A stretch of DNA of 64,000 nt from Maridesulfovibrio ferrireducens. GTDB lineage: Bacteria; Desulfobacterota; Desulfovibrionia; Desulfovibrionales; Desulfovibrionaceae. The DNA lies in assembly GCF_900101105.1 (NCBI RefSeq), contig NZ_FNGA01000001.1, positions 434,001 to 498,000 on the forward strand. The letters run 5' to 3'. A model generated the notes under the pieces. That model ran no database searches. It was not told the origin of the DNA and saw nothing but the letters and a program-made list of their open reading frames with translations. Position numbers and translations under genes: made by a program. Positions within the stretch are counted from its first letter, which is position 1; the number at the start of each line of letters is the position of its first letter. Positions 26,783 to 36,645 of this stretch are shown in pieces.

Positions 26783-27469
26783 CTAAACTTCCTGCATAAC
26801 CCAGACAACACGTCCGACAACCAGCTTATTCTGATCCTGAACAGCTATGTACAGTTCGGGATGCTGAGGGTCTTCCGGGCGTAAAATAAAGCGTGAATTT
26901 TCAGGATCAAAAAAGACTCTGCGGATGACCACACCCTGATAAGGAACGTGGACAGCATAAATATCACCGGCCATAAGCCGCTTCTGAGTCTCGTCGACTC
27001 CCGCAAAAGCATTTCTTCTAATGGCTGGTTCCATTGAAGAACCTTCTACTTTGAGAACAACCATAGAAGGTCTGTAAAATGTCTCAGGGATATTCAATTC
27101 CCCGACCTGTTGCGGTGCCCATTGTTCAGAACCGGACTCTTCGCCGGCCATTGAAGAAACAGGAACAACCCTTCCTCTTGACGGAACCTGTCCGTACTGT
27201 GCGGTTGTTTCGCTCAGAATATTATCAGCTGAAATTTTGCCTTTACCCGGCTTCATATATACGGGCTCAACACCATCGGAAAGCCACTCAGGATTCAATC
27301 CATGAGTTTTGTATAATTTAATATACCATTCCGCAGGAATAGAACTGCGTCTTTTAGCATCGGAAATACTTGACTGCCTGATGTTTAAAATTTCAGCCAG
27401 CTGAACCTGAGTTCTTGTTCCGGTTGCTTTTTTAATTCTTTCTAATGTTTCGTCGAACCATTTAGACAT
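26783..27469 (-). CDS. CI-type repressor with S24 (LexA-like) domain
   Basis: The 228-residue protein has an N-terminal CI-repressor helix-turn-helix (residues 5-70; TQVQLAEILNIRQSSISDAKR) and a C-terminal S24 peptidase-like domain. The nucleophile position is S145 in VEGSSMEP, and an Ala-Gly dipeptide (108-109) sits in the linker like a self-cleavage site. At the general-base position the sequence is VIRRV, with Arg instead of the LexA/CI Lys, so self-cleavage may be lost. AGGAGG lies nine bases before the ATG. No phage genes are nearby, so it appears to be a resident regulator. Confidence 0.85.
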   Translation of the reverse strand: MSKWFDETLERIKKATGTRTQVQLAEILNIRQSSISDAKRRSSIPAEWYIKLYKTHGLNPEWLSDGVEPVYMKPGKGKISADNILSETTAQYGQVPSRGRVVPVSSMAGEESGSEQWAPQQVGELNIPETFYRPSMVVLKVEGSSMEPAIRRNAFAGVDETQKRLMAGDIYAVHVPYQGVVIRRVFFDPENSRFILRPEDPQHPELYIAVQDQNKLVVGRVVWVMQEV

Positions 27470-27927
27470 ATATATATCCTCCTACGGGTCAGGCTATTTA
27501 TCTGGAGTTGGCTGTGTTTCCGAAAAAGATAATGCACAGGTACACTATAAAACCGATTAACCGCAACTCATATGTATGAAGTGATAATCTTTCTCACCCC
27601 GTACACAAACAAATAAAACCAACACAAACGCGATATTTTGAGAGAGCTTAAAAATGAACCTATATAGGCACCCATATGAAGGACAACTAAATATATTCTC
27701 CAACACCGAAAATCATGCAGCAACACCTACATTATACAATAAAACAAATTCAACAAACTTGTTTTCAAAATATTTTTTGGGAAAAAATAAATATAAATAA
27801 AAATCGGGCGCTGCAATTTTCAAGAAAAAAACTCAATATTCTGAATTTAACAATCTAAGAGCTTATAATCCTCTGCCAAAAAAATTATTCTACATGAGAA
27901 CTTTCAACAGGTCTTAGTTGAAATGTA
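27470..27927. other. AT-rich gene-free stretch between repressor and sensor kinase
   Basis: These 458 bases contain the repressor's ribosome site and promoter region (minus strand) and, at 27902-27923, an imperfect TTTCAAC/GTTGAAA hairpin just after the kinase stop, without a clear T tract. The part from 27690 to 27900 is very AT-rich. I see no reading frame, RNA gene or clear operator. Confidence 0.45.
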
Positions 27928-29319
27928 TTATTCCGGTCCAAAAGGAAGAATAAAATAAAAATTATTCCCACGTTCACCGCTTTCATATCCTACTTTTCCC
28001 CCATGAAGCTCCACAACCTGCCTTACAAAAAACAAACCATGCCCGGAACCATATTCACTTCCTGTATTTTCACATCTAAATCCGGCTTGAAACAACTTTT
28101 CACTATCTTCTAAAGAAAGAGGAGGACCGGAAGTAAACACATTCAGCTTTAAACCATCCCATCCATTTTCAAAAAATTTCTTAAGATGATCCCACCCGTA
28201 TGCGGTGAACTTGTCATGACTGCCATTGTGCAAAACGACTTCACGGGTATATTTAACCGCGTTTGAAAAAAGATTCGCATAAACCTGAGAGATCAACCCG
28301 ACATCGGCAACAATGCGCACTTCACGATCAGGCACGCCTCCCATGCTCATATCAATCCTGATTCCCCGCTCCTCAAAGCGTGATTTATACCGCTCCAACT
28401 GCGGCTCGATTATCTGCTTAAGGAGGTTACACGGCCTCTTCTCAACTATGTAGCGCCCTTCTTCAAAATGTCTGCGTCTAAGTAAAGTTTCAAGAAATAA
28501 ACTTGTCTGCTCATAATGACTGTGAATTTCATTAAACTGAGAAACCAAACCGGCATACAGCGTATTAAGTTCATTTTTAATTTCGCCGGAAGACTTGCTA
28601 TCCAGTTCATCACTAAGCTTCTGAATGTTCTCAATACGGTCTCTAAGTCTATTATAAAACAATTTAAAATACATATTAGGAACAATAACGTTATGCCCTA
28701 CGTCTTTAACAAGATTACGGACAAATTCGAGATGTTCCTGCCCTTTGCGACGCAAAAGCTTGCTATGCAACTGGAAACCGATACGGTTAACAAATTTTTC
28801 AAAAAAAAGTGACTGATGATCTGAAAGATCATTAAAATTATAAATTTCAAAACAACCGATAACATCTCCGGACGGCTTAAAATCAAGTTGGCCGATAAGG
28901 TCATGGTTTCCGCGGATGGGAATAAAAAGATGACCCCCCTTGAACTCTTTTTCAAGAGGCACAGAGGTACAAATCGGAGATTTAGCTTCTGTGCCGCCAA
29001 CCGGAACAAACTCGTCCTTTCCAATTGCAATATAAAGCCTGCAATCAACACCGAAAAGGACTTTAGGAACCGAGGTACATACAGTGAAAAACTCTTCAAG
29101 CTTATCAAATTCCTGAGCTAAATCAAAAAATATCATCAAAGCACGCTTCTCTACCGTAGAAAAGCTGTAACCTTTGTAATCATCCATTTTCTCATGAACA
29201 CGGCGCTGTATAATTAACAGTTCTTCCGGCCCAACCTCCGAAATCAGGTGTACACCGACACCAAGTGCATCTTTTGTCTTAATTGAATAAACATCAGCAC
29301 TTTTTTTTGCATCATTCAT
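27928..29319 (-). CDS. cytoplasmic sensor histidine kinase-like protein
   Basis: This 463-residue protein has no membrane helix. Residues about 60-195 look like a GAF-type sensor domain, residues 205-300 are helical with a possible phospho-acceptor in KDVGHNVIVPN, and residues 320-460 form a GHKL ATPase domain (N box NLFSNAVKYT, G box GSGHGLFFVRQ). The usual DxGxG box is changed to TSGPPLSLED, so ATP use may be altered. It has no response regulator beside it and is divergent from serB. I would call it a degenerate or atypical histidine kinase. Confidence 0.75.
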   Translation of the reverse strand: MNDAKKSADVYSIKTKDALGVGVHLISEVGPEELLIIQRRVHEKMDDYKGYSFSTVEKRALMIFFDLAQEFDKLEEFFTVCTSVPKVLFGVDCRLYIAIGKDEFVPVGGTEAKSPICTSVPLEKEFKGGHLFIPIRGNHDLIGQLDFKPSGDVIGCFEIYNFNDLSDHQSLFFEKFVNRIGFQLHSKLLRRKGQEHLEFVRNLVKDVGHNVIVPNMYFKLFYNRLRDRIENIQKLSDELDSKSSGEIKNELNTLYAGLVSQFNEIHSHYEQTSLFLETLLRRRHFEEGRYIVEKRPCNLLKQIIEPQLERYKSRFEERGIRIDMSMGGVPDREVRIVADVGLISQVYANLFSNAVKYTREVVLHNGSHDKFTAYGWDHLKKFFENGWDGLKLNVFTSGPPLSLEDSEKLFQAGFRCENTGSEYGSGHGLFFVRQVVELHGGKVGYESGERGNNFYFILPFGPE

Positions 29320-29487
29320 AACTTATTCCTGCGGGTCTATAAGGAGGGACGTTAAACTACTCTGTGATACTATACGGCCCAGACAGAAAAGGAGCAAGCC
29401 GAACTACTCTTTTTTTATAGATGAAGTCTCATGTTATTTACGGCAGACTGATTTTATGAGAAAGTCCGCCATCCTGATCAACATGGA

Positions 29488-30705
29488 ATGAACATGCCTG
29501 AAATTATCCTTATTCAAATATCCGGTGAAGACAAACCCGGCCTGACCTCGTCTCTGACAGAAGTTCTGGCGGGCTACAACATTGATATCCTTGATATCGG
29601 TCAGTCTGTAATCCACAACCAACTGGTACTCGGAGTTCTCATAAGACTGCCTCGCGAAGCAGAATCCGCTCCGGTACTCAAAGACCTTATGTTTAAAGGT
29701 TATGAGCTGGGTGTTAATGTTAAATTTAAGCCCATTGAAAGCGATAGATACAAAGAATGGGTCGACGCACAGGGCAAGCCCAGACATATCATTACTCTGG
29801 TCGGAAACAAAACGACTGGGCGTCTGATTTCAAAAGTATCTGACATTATAGCTGAAAACGGCCTCAATATAGATTTCATCCATCGACTGTCCGGCAGAAT
29901 CCCCATGAACGGAGAACCTGCTCCAAGGCATGCATGTGTTGAATTTTCCGCCCGTGGCACTCCGCTTGATCCCGACTTAATGCGTGCAAGAATCCTGACC
30001 ATGGCAACTGAGGAACAAGTTGATATTGCTTTGCAGGAAGACAACGCCTTCCGCCGCAACAGAAGACTTGTCGCTTTTGATATGGACTCGACACTTATTC
30101 AGGCTGAAGTGATCGACGAACTGGCAAAAGCCGCCGGTTCCGGTGAGGTTGTCAGCCGTATTACCGAAGCAGCCATGCGCGGCGAAATAGATTTTAAAGA
30201 AAGTCTGCGCCAGAGACTGGCAACGCTCAAAGGACTGGACGAAGCTGTGATGGAGGATATCGCTAAAACCCTGCCTATCACAGAGGGAGCCGAGCGCCTT
30301 ATCTCAAACCTGAAAAAGTTTGGGTACAAAACAGCTATTATTTCTGGAGGATTCACCTATTTCGGGAAAAAACTCCAAAAACATCTGGGCGTTGATTACA
30401 TATACGCAAACGAGCTTGAAATAATCGACGGCAAGCTGACCGGTAATGTCATCGGTGACATTGTAGACGGTCCCAAAAAAGCCGAACTGCTCACTGAAAT
30501 TGCAAAAAAAGAAAAAATCAGTCTTCAGCAGGTAATTGCTGTGGGAGACGGAGCGAATGATCTGCCCATGCTCTCAATTGCGGGCCTCGGCATTGCTTTC
30601 CATGCCAAACCAAAAGTCAGGCAGGATGCGCGCCAGTCCATTTCACACTTCGGGCTTGATTCAATTCTATATTTAGTCGGCCTTCGCGATCGTGAAACGG
30701 ATTAA
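29488..30705 (+). CDS. serB: phosphoserine phosphatase with two ACT domains
   Basis: SerB hydrolyses phosphoserine to serine, the last step of serine synthesis. The N-terminal 190 residues contain two ACT-like regulatory domains (ISGEDKPGLTSSL and a second starting near HIITLVGNKTTG). The HAD domain follows with motif I AFDMDSTLI, motif II IISGGF and motif III VGDGANDLPML. The total length of 405 residues fits the ACT-containing type. The start could also be the ATG six bases later, which has GGA at better spacing. Serine feeds cysE in the same window. Confidence 0.95.
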   Translation: MNMPEIILIQISGEDKPGLTSSLTEVLAGYNIDILDIGQSVIHNQLVLGVLIRLPREAESAPVLKDLMFKGYELGVNVKFKPIESDRYKEWVDAQGKPRHIITLVGNKTTGRLISKVSDIIAENGLNIDFIHRLSGRIPMNGEPAPRHACVEFSARGTPLDPDLMRARILTMATEEQVDIALQEDNAFRRNRRLVAFDMDSTLIQAEVIDELAKAAGSGEVVSRITEAAMRGEIDFKESLRQRLATLKGLDEAVMEDIAKTLPITEGAERLISNLKKFGYKTAIISGGFTYFGKKLQKHLGVDYIYANELEIIDGKLTGNVIGDIVDGPKKAELLTEIAKKEKISLQQVIAVGDGANDLPMLSIAGLGIAFHAKPKVRQDARQSISHFGLDSILYLVGLRDRETD

Positions 30706-30730
30706 TATCTGTTCAACAAAATCTTAATAA

Positions 30731-30767
30731 AAAAAGCCTCTCAAAATTATTTGAGAGGCTTTTTTTT
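30731..30767. terminator. bidirectional terminator between serB and rlmN
   Basis: A 15-bp stem AAAAAGCCTCTCAAA/TTTGAGAGGCTTTTT (30731-30745 and 30750-30764) with a 4-base loop has T runs on both strands. It reaches the rlmN stop codon. Confidence 0.93.
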
Positions 30768-31803
30768 AACTGTCTTTTCTATCCGCTTTCAACTGCCCGC
30801 ATGCGGCTTTAATATCCTGCCCCATTGATCTGCGGATGGTTGCGGTAATTTCTTTATCCCATAAATATTTTTCAAAGGCCAAAACCTGTGCCGGATCAGG
30901 AGCTTTATAAACAGGCTTATCACCCGGATTGTAAGCGATAAGGTTCACTTTGCATTTACGATGCCCTAAAAGACGCACAAGCTGCTTGGCATGCTCAATC
31001 GAGTCATTAACTCCGCCGAGAAGAAGATACTCATACGTAACCCGTTCACGAGGCTTAAGCGGATAACGATCCATTGCCGAAAGCAGTTCGTGTATATCTG
31101 TTTGCGCCGCTTTAGGCATAATTTTTGCGCGCAATTCCTGAGTCGGAGCGTGCAGGGATATTGCGGGAAGAGTCAAACCGGATTCACCCAGAATTTCAAG
31201 CGGCTTTATAAATCCCACCGAAGAAACCGTTATACGACGAGGCACAAAACTAAGCCCGTCAGGATTATTCAAAGTTTTGAGCGACTTGATAAGTACATCG
31301 AGATTCAGCAAAGGTTCGCCCATACCCATGAAAACTAAGTTCTTAAGCGGATTGAGATTCTTTTTATGTAAATACGCCCTGCCGACTAAGACCTGACCGA
31401 GAATTTCGGACATGGTCATATTACGCTCAAAACCCATAAGTCCGGTATTACAGAAGGTGCATCCCATAGCACAGCCAACCTGCGTTGAAAGACACTGAGT
31501 GTAACGACCTTCCATAGGAATAAGAACGGTTTCAACCAGTGCTCCATCAGTAAGACGCAACAAAATTTTAATTGTTCCGTCCTTACTTGTCTGGACAGTG
31601 TCAACTTCAGGATGATGCAATACAGCTTTGCTTTTTAAATTTTCACGAAGTCCCTTGGCAATATTCGTCATGTCATCAAAGCTACCCACGCCTTTCTGCC
31701 ACAGCCATTGCCAAATCTGTTTAACTCTGAATTTAGGACCTTTAAGTTCTACCGAAATAAATTTTTCCAGCTCTTCGTAATCAAGACTCAGTATATCAAT
31801 CAT
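30766..31803 (-). CDS. rlmN: 23S rRNA (adenine-2503-C2)-methyltransferase
   Basis: RlmN is a radical SAM enzyme that methylates A2503 of 23S rRNA and also tRNA. The CX3CX2C cluster motif CAMGCTFC, the following NTGLMGFERNMT, GMGEPLLN and the C-terminal catalytic cysteine in KAACGQL are present. Length 345 residues is typical. The ribosome site is weak. It lies 24 bases after the glycosyltransferase stop codon on the same strand, so read-through from that gene is likely. Confidence 0.96.
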   Translation of the reverse strand: MIDILSLDYEELEKFISVELKGPKFRVKQIWQWLWQKGVGSFDDMTNIAKGLRENLKSKAVLHHPEVDTVQTSKDGTIKILLRLTDGALVETVLIPMEGRYTQCLSTQVGCAMGCTFCNTGLMGFERNMTMSEILGQVLVGRAYLHKKNLNPLKNLVFMGMGEPLLNLDVLIKSLKTLNNPDGLSFVPRRITVSSVGFIKPLEILGESGLTLPAISLHAPTQELRAKIMPKAAQTDIHELLSAMDRYPLKPRERVTYEYLLLGGVNDSIEHAKQLVRLLGHRKCKVNLIAYNPGDKPVYKAPDPAQVLAFEKYLWDKEITATIRRSMGQDIKAACGQLKADRKDS

Positions 31804-31827
31804 AATGTAATATCTTATTATTTAAAT

Positions 31828-33756
31828 TTATTGTTTTGGAATAAACCGGACTATCCGAATCTGTGTATCTACCCACTTAACAGAAAGCATATTCATTTCT
31901 TCAACTACTACCATATCTTTAATCATTGGTGGAAGTGTCTCTAAAAACTTATAAAACTCAATATAATCATGAGAACTTAGCAGCATGACCGCGCTATCAA
32001 ATTTTGTTTCTTTAAAATACTTATAGGCAGGATATTTTTCAGCATCCGGGTGCTCTTTTTTAAAGAGATCTGCCGCCTTCTCAGGCGTTGCAATTGCTTG
32101 CAGCATTTCAGCAGGATGAGCACTTGAGCCGAGCGAGTACATGCAGCCGGAACCGTTATCAAGCTTTTTCAAAAAGTAAACAACATCAGGAAAAGCCTTG
32201 ATAAAAAAGGGCCTGTGCAAAACAAGTGTGTTCCCTTCTGTTATTTCTTTAAGCCCGTCGGTCAAAGCCTGCCCCATGATAGGCAGAGGTTTGTTCTCGC
32301 TGATAGAAACATATGACGGCAACGTTCTATAATAGAAAGGCATAACTGCAACAATAGCCAAAGCACCGCCTATTATATGCAAAGCCGGACGTTCGGTCTG
32401 CTTAATGCTGACCACAAGCAGAATCAGAAAAAAACATCCGAAAGCAAGGAAAAACGGAACCATGGTATCCATGTACTGTTCAACCGGAACGCCGTCTGCG
32501 AGGTTGACTGAAACCTTCATAGCCTTGAAAGATCGATACGAAAGCATCGCCCCCATGGAACAAAGCCATATAAAGCCCATTTCAAAGAACGTTCTATATG
32601 ATTTATCCCGCTTGGCATTCACCAGCCAGTCACAAACAAGAATGGAAAGTATCGGAAGAACCGGCAGCATATAACGGTTAGACTTGAGTTTGAACAGCAA
32701 TGTGAAAGTTAAAAGATATACAAGAAAAACACAGACCATAAAAACATATCTTTCGTCATACTTTTCTTTAATAGATTTCCAAATTCCAAACACTGCCCCG
32801 AATACATACCCGCCCCAAGGGAAGAAAATTACGGTCAGAGTATCGAGATAAGGATCAAGCCGTCCAAGCTTATCAACCAGCTTTGAACTTGAAGTTGAAG
32901 TGTTGTGGAAAAACTGCCCGACCAATCCTTGTGAATAGTCAAATCCGCTGCTCATCCATGCTGCATACAGCCAAAGTCCGAAAGGTATACATCCGGCCAG
33001 AAACCAGATCATTAAAATTTTGCGATCATTCCACTTGGCAGTAATAATCCCGCCTAAATTCATGGACGATAAAAAGGAAGCGGATTGTCCCGCTTCGTGC
33101 TTCGCGCGGACATTATGCCTGATGCCGACAGCCAGAACATATCCAGCCAGCGGGAGAAATGCGAACGGCCCTTTTGCAAGAACTCCCAAAGCTGTAACAA
33201 CTGCTCCGCCGATAGAAACAACTTTGCGCTTATCTCCAAGATATCTCAGCAAATAACAGTAAGTAGCCCATGTCACACAGCAGGCGAACACAACGTCCAC
33301 CTTCATCATTACTGACATAAATTTAAAAAGCACCGAACTTTGGATCATCACGGCCGCAAGCAACCCTGTTGCTGCACCGAACAGCCTTCTTCCGGTAAAA
33401 GCAGTACCTAGTACTATGAGCATTGAACAAATAACCGTCGGTATTCTCAAAAGGAAAAGAGTATTGCCGCTGAAACCTTTCAACGAAGCCAGCCAGGCAA
33501 AAGGATACATCACCCAATAGGTAAGCGGCGGCTTCTCCATTCTGGGCATACCGTCGAACATAGGGGCAAGGAAATTACCCTGCGAAAACATTTCATAAAC
33601 AGCACGGGCATATTTAGGTTCATCAATATCATAAAAATAGTTAAGACATATCCCGTAAAAAGACACTGCAAATGAGAAAAGTAGTAGTAAGCCTAAAAGG
33701 ATTTTCCAGTTTTTTTGACAGAAATCGTCAGAACCGTGCTTTGAATCATAATTCAT
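31828..33756 (-). CDS. GT39/ArnT-type membrane glycosyltransferase
   Basis: This 642-residue integral membrane protein has about 12 predicted helices in the first 480 residues and a soluble periplasmic C-terminus. Near the N-terminus YDIDEPKYARA (D45, E46) is the conserved acidic motif of polyprenyl-phosphate-sugar dependent transferases (PMT, ArnT, GT39). The second motif KPPLTYWVMYPF is also family-like. It probably transfers a sugar from a lipid carrier to lipid A or another envelope target; the donor cannot be told. An AGGAA site precedes the ATG. Confidence 0.85.
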   Translation of the reverse strand: MNYDSKHGSDDFCQKNWKILLGLLLLFSFAVSFYGICLNYFYDIDEPKYARAVYEMFSQGNFLAPMFDGMPRMEKPPLTYWVMYPFAWLASLKGFSGNTLFLLRIPTVICSMLIVLGTAFTGRRLFGAATGLLAAVMIQSSVLFKFMSVMMKVDVVFACCVTWATYCYLLRYLGDKRKVVSIGGAVVTALGVLAKGPFAFLPLAGYVLAVGIRHNVRAKHEAGQSASFLSSMNLGGIITAKWNDRKILMIWFLAGCIPFGLWLYAAWMSSGFDYSQGLVGQFFHNTSTSSSKLVDKLGRLDPYLDTLTVIFFPWGGYVFGAVFGIWKSIKEKYDERYVFMVCVFLVYLLTFTLLFKLKSNRYMLPVLPILSILVCDWLVNAKRDKSYRTFFEMGFIWLCSMGAMLSYRSFKAMKVSVNLADGVPVEQYMDTMVPFFLAFGCFFLILLVVSIKQTERPALHIIGGALAIVAVMPFYYRTLPSYVSISENKPLPIMGQALTDGLKEITEGNTLVLHRPFFIKAFPDVVYFLKKLDNGSGCMYSLGSSAHPAEMLQAIATPEKAADLFKKEHPDAEKYPAYKYFKETKFDSAVMLLSSHDYIEFYKFLETLPPMIKDMVVVEEMNMLSVKWVDTQIRIVRFIPKQ

Positions 33757-33923
33757 ATATATGTGTTCCTAAAATAATTTAAATCTTAAAAAAAGAAATT
33801 CCCATGCGGGGCTTAAGCTCTATCAAGTTTTCCAAGCCAAGTCGAAAAGCGTGGCACTGGATTAAATAAGCATCATAGGTTAGTTAAGAACTTAGACCTT
33901 ATCCTATATTAAAAGAGGCTGAC

Positions 33924-36632
33924 ATGCGTTTTCAATCTATATTACGGTTGTTTTGCTTTATTACCATGTTACTGGCATTCAATGCGATTGCGGCTACAGC
34001 CTCGCCTACCATTGCAATCGAAGATTTTAAAGACAAATCAGGTCAACCGGCATCAGAATTTAAAGAATTCCTCATTAACTCCCTTACGGAAGCCGGTTTC
34101 TTATGCAGCAACAGTTCCGAGATCAGAAGCGACGTCCGCTACACTCTTGCCGGAATCGTTAAAAAAAACAAGAAAGGAACTTCATACTCTGCGCTGCTGA
34201 CGGACCGTTTTTCCCTTGAACCGGAAGTTTTTTTCAATGGGAAACAAATCGGAGGCACAAATACCGCTCCTGCCGCATCTAAACTTTCTAAATCTGTCGA
34301 AAGCCTGCTTTCGAACCAGATTATAACCTCCGTTGAAATTTTCGGAGATTCAAGACTCACACCGAATGCAATAATGGCCTTAGCGCAAATACGCCCCGGT
34401 GAAACCGCTTCTCCTGAAAAGCTTATAGCTGGAAGAATCATTCTTGAAAATTGCGGATTATTCGAAAATGCACAACTCTACATCACTCCCGGACCAGAAG
34501 GACGTAAGCTCAAAATCACAGTAAAAGAAGGAGTTATGGTTATAGCAAGCAGCATGCCCGGTCCCGGAAAAGCTGTTCTTGATAACATTCTTGGCCCGCC
34601 TGTAAACGATTTACCCAAGTTCCCGGATCTTCCCGAAGCTCTTGCACAAAAAATCAGCAATACCAACTCCACCGGCTTTATTGCTCACGAAGCAGAAAAA
34701 GCCCTCGCTAAATTTGAACTGAGTGACTCAAACTATACACCTGAAGACCTTGAACATTTAATCTGCGTTGCTTCCGCCATTCGAAATAAAATTTATTCTT
34801 ATGACCGCTCATGCAATAACATGTGCATCATTCTCTTGAAGCTATGCTCAGTTCTTGATTCAAAAACAGTTAGAAACATAACTGAGCAACTGCAAAGCAA
34901 TCTACCCTTAACAGCTTCAGACTCTAATACGATGGAAAAAACCCTTGCTCGTATAGAGTTTCTAAATCAATCCTATAGTGCAGCAGCAGAAACACAAATA
35001 AGTCTCGCCTCTCGATTATATACTGAAAGTCCTCATGCTCCGACCATCCCGTGGATTTTATTTTCTCTCGGTGAACAAGCGTTGAAGGCGGAAGATATTA
35101 AAAGATCTGCCCCGCTACTTAAAGCAGCCATATCTGTTTCCTCTCTTCCTGTTTCACCGGAAATGCTTATTCTCACAGCGCAAACTCAGTACAGTAACCT
35201 CGATCGCAGTTCGGGAGACACAGCGTCAGCACTGCTTCGTCCATTGCTTGCAGAACCGAATCTGAACTTATTTATTCAAAAACAAATTAAAATGATGCCC
35301 CATTGGGCCGCATTATGTGAAACAGTCATAGCCATTACCGATGACGACGACTTCAGACTGCAACTAAAAAAAGGGGATGCTTTAATTCTTCTGGACAGAC
35401 CGGATCTGGCTGAACCTCTGTTTCATCGTCTTCACGAAGAACGCCCTGACGATGCAAGGCCTTTCACCGGGTTCGGAAGACTTGCTTTCCAAAGAACAGG
35501 CAACCTTTATTCAGCCCGCCCTTATATTGAAAGGGGTTCTAAGCTGAAGCAACGCGACCGTTTCTTCTACGAATTAGCTCTTGCCTACACGCTGAAAAGA
35601 ATCGCCGGAGAAGCTCTCCCTACCATTCGCATCAAAGGCAGACATTCGGAAGAAGCCTCCGCCACCAGATTTCTTCTACCCAGAGCCGCCCTTTATGCCG
35701 AAGGTTATGAACAATTCAACAAGGCTCAGGCTCTACTTATAAAATCCGGGATAACTGTTCTTGACGAATGGCTTTCTTATACAACAATGGAAAACGATGC
35801 GGCATGTGAAAACATGTTTATGCAGACAGATCTTTTAAAAAAGGAGCTTCCTGATTCTGAAGAAATACTTTCAGCTAACTATTTCTTTTCAACCTTTTCA
35901 ACAGACAGAGATTCAATCAGAAAAATGCTGATACTCCCTCTCGTCAACAGTATCGGATTGAAACCAAGAATTGCACAGCTCAACCTGCTTATAAGAGAAA
36001 TGTCGATATCGCCGACGAAAGAGCTTGCTGAAGCAACTGAAGCCGCGGTTGTGTCCATTGCTACCGATGCAGAAAATAGAAGCAGAGTTGTCGCTCTTCA
36101 AGCCGATGCTCTGGCAATAGTCGGTCTATATATGAACTCAGAAGAAAATCTTATCAGAGCAAAATCTCTTTATGACCTGGCTGTAGACCTAAGTAACAGT
36201 CCCGAAAAAGGAAGATTGTTAAATAATCAAGCTTGCGTATATCTGACTCTCGGTAAAAAAAGTGAGGCTGATGACCTCTATGATGAAGCTATGGACAATT
36301 CTCCTGACTTTCCAGAGGTTGTGACTCTAGGAAAGACAGTTTCATCCTTTCCACAAAAAGAACTTGAAACGGAACTTTTAGCCTATATTGAAAAAGTAGA
36401 GACTATGGAACTGAAACAGGCGGCGAAAGATATACTCGGGACAAAGCCCGAAAAAACTGATGAGAACTCAGCGTTAAATATTTCCAGTCAATCAGGTTCA
36501 CTGCATGTTCTGCTTAAAGAAACATCCGTAACTGATTCAGATTATGACAATCTTGAAGGGTTACAATTGAACTTTTCATATGAAAGCAACCCATGGCTGC
36601 TTCCCGCAAAAACAAAAGAAAAACAGCAATAG
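33924..36632 (+). CDS. secreted POTRA-TPR protein of unknown function
   Basis: The 902-residue protein has a signal peptide (residues 1-27). Residues about 28-125 resemble CsgG/LpoB-like domains (TIAIEDFKDKSG, FLINSLTEAGF). Residues 133-203 match a BamA-type POTRA repeat: VEIFGDSRLTPNAIM, RPGETASPEKL, ILENCGLFENA, KITVKEG. The rest is helical with TPR-like repeats, for example around residues 470-520 and 780-815. There is no beta barrel, so it would be a periplasmic scaffold rather than a transporter. It is alone and convergent with the CII-like gene. AGAGG precedes the ATG. The architecture is one I do not recognise. Confidence 0.75.
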   Translation: MRFQSILRLFCFITMLLAFNAIAATASPTIAIEDFKDKSGQPASEFKEFLINSLTEAGFLCSNSSEIRSDVRYTLAGIVKKNKKGTSYSALLTDRFSLEPEVFFNGKQIGGTNTAPAASKLSKSVESLLSNQIITSVEIFGDSRLTPNAIMALAQIRPGETASPEKLIAGRIILENCGLFENAQLYITPGPEGRKLKITVKEGVMVIASSMPGPGKAVLDNILGPPVNDLPKFPDLPEALAQKISNTNSTGFIAHEAEKALAKFELSDSNYTPEDLEHLICVASAIRNKIYSYDRSCNNMCIILLKLCSVLDSKTVRNITEQLQSNLPLTASDSNTMEKTLARIEFLNQSYSAAAETQISLASRLYTESPHAPTIPWILFSLGEQALKAEDIKRSAPLLKAAISVSSLPVSPEMLILTAQTQYSNLDRSSGDTASALLRPLLAEPNLNLFIQKQIKMMPHWAALCETVIAITDDDDFRLQLKKGDALILLDRPDLAEPLFHRLHEERPDDARPFTGFGRLAFQRTGNLYSARPYIERGSKLKQRDRFFYELALAYTLKRIAGEALPTIRIKGRHSEEASATRFLLPRAALYAEGYEQFNKAQALLIKSGITVLDEWLSYTTMENDAACENMFMQTDLLKKELPDSEEILSANYFFSTFSTDRDSIRKMLILPLVNSIGLKPRIAQLNLLIREMSISPTKELAEATEAAVVSIATDAENRSRVVALQADALAIVGLYMNSEENLIRAKSLYDLAVDLSNSPEKGRLLNNQACVYLTLGKKSEADDLYDEAMDNSPDFPEVVTLGKTVSSFPQKELETELLAYIEKVETMELKQAAKDILGTKPEKTDENSALNISSQSGSLHVLLKETSVTDSDYDNLEGLQLNFSYESNPWLLPAKTKEKQQ

Positions 36633-36645
36633 CCTTTAAAATAAA

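Noticed and set aside
26678-26884. 68-residue plus-strand reading frame beginning at a TTG
   Set aside because: It runs through a strong terminator hairpin and into the 3' end of the repressor gene on the other strand; no ribosome site and no family pattern.
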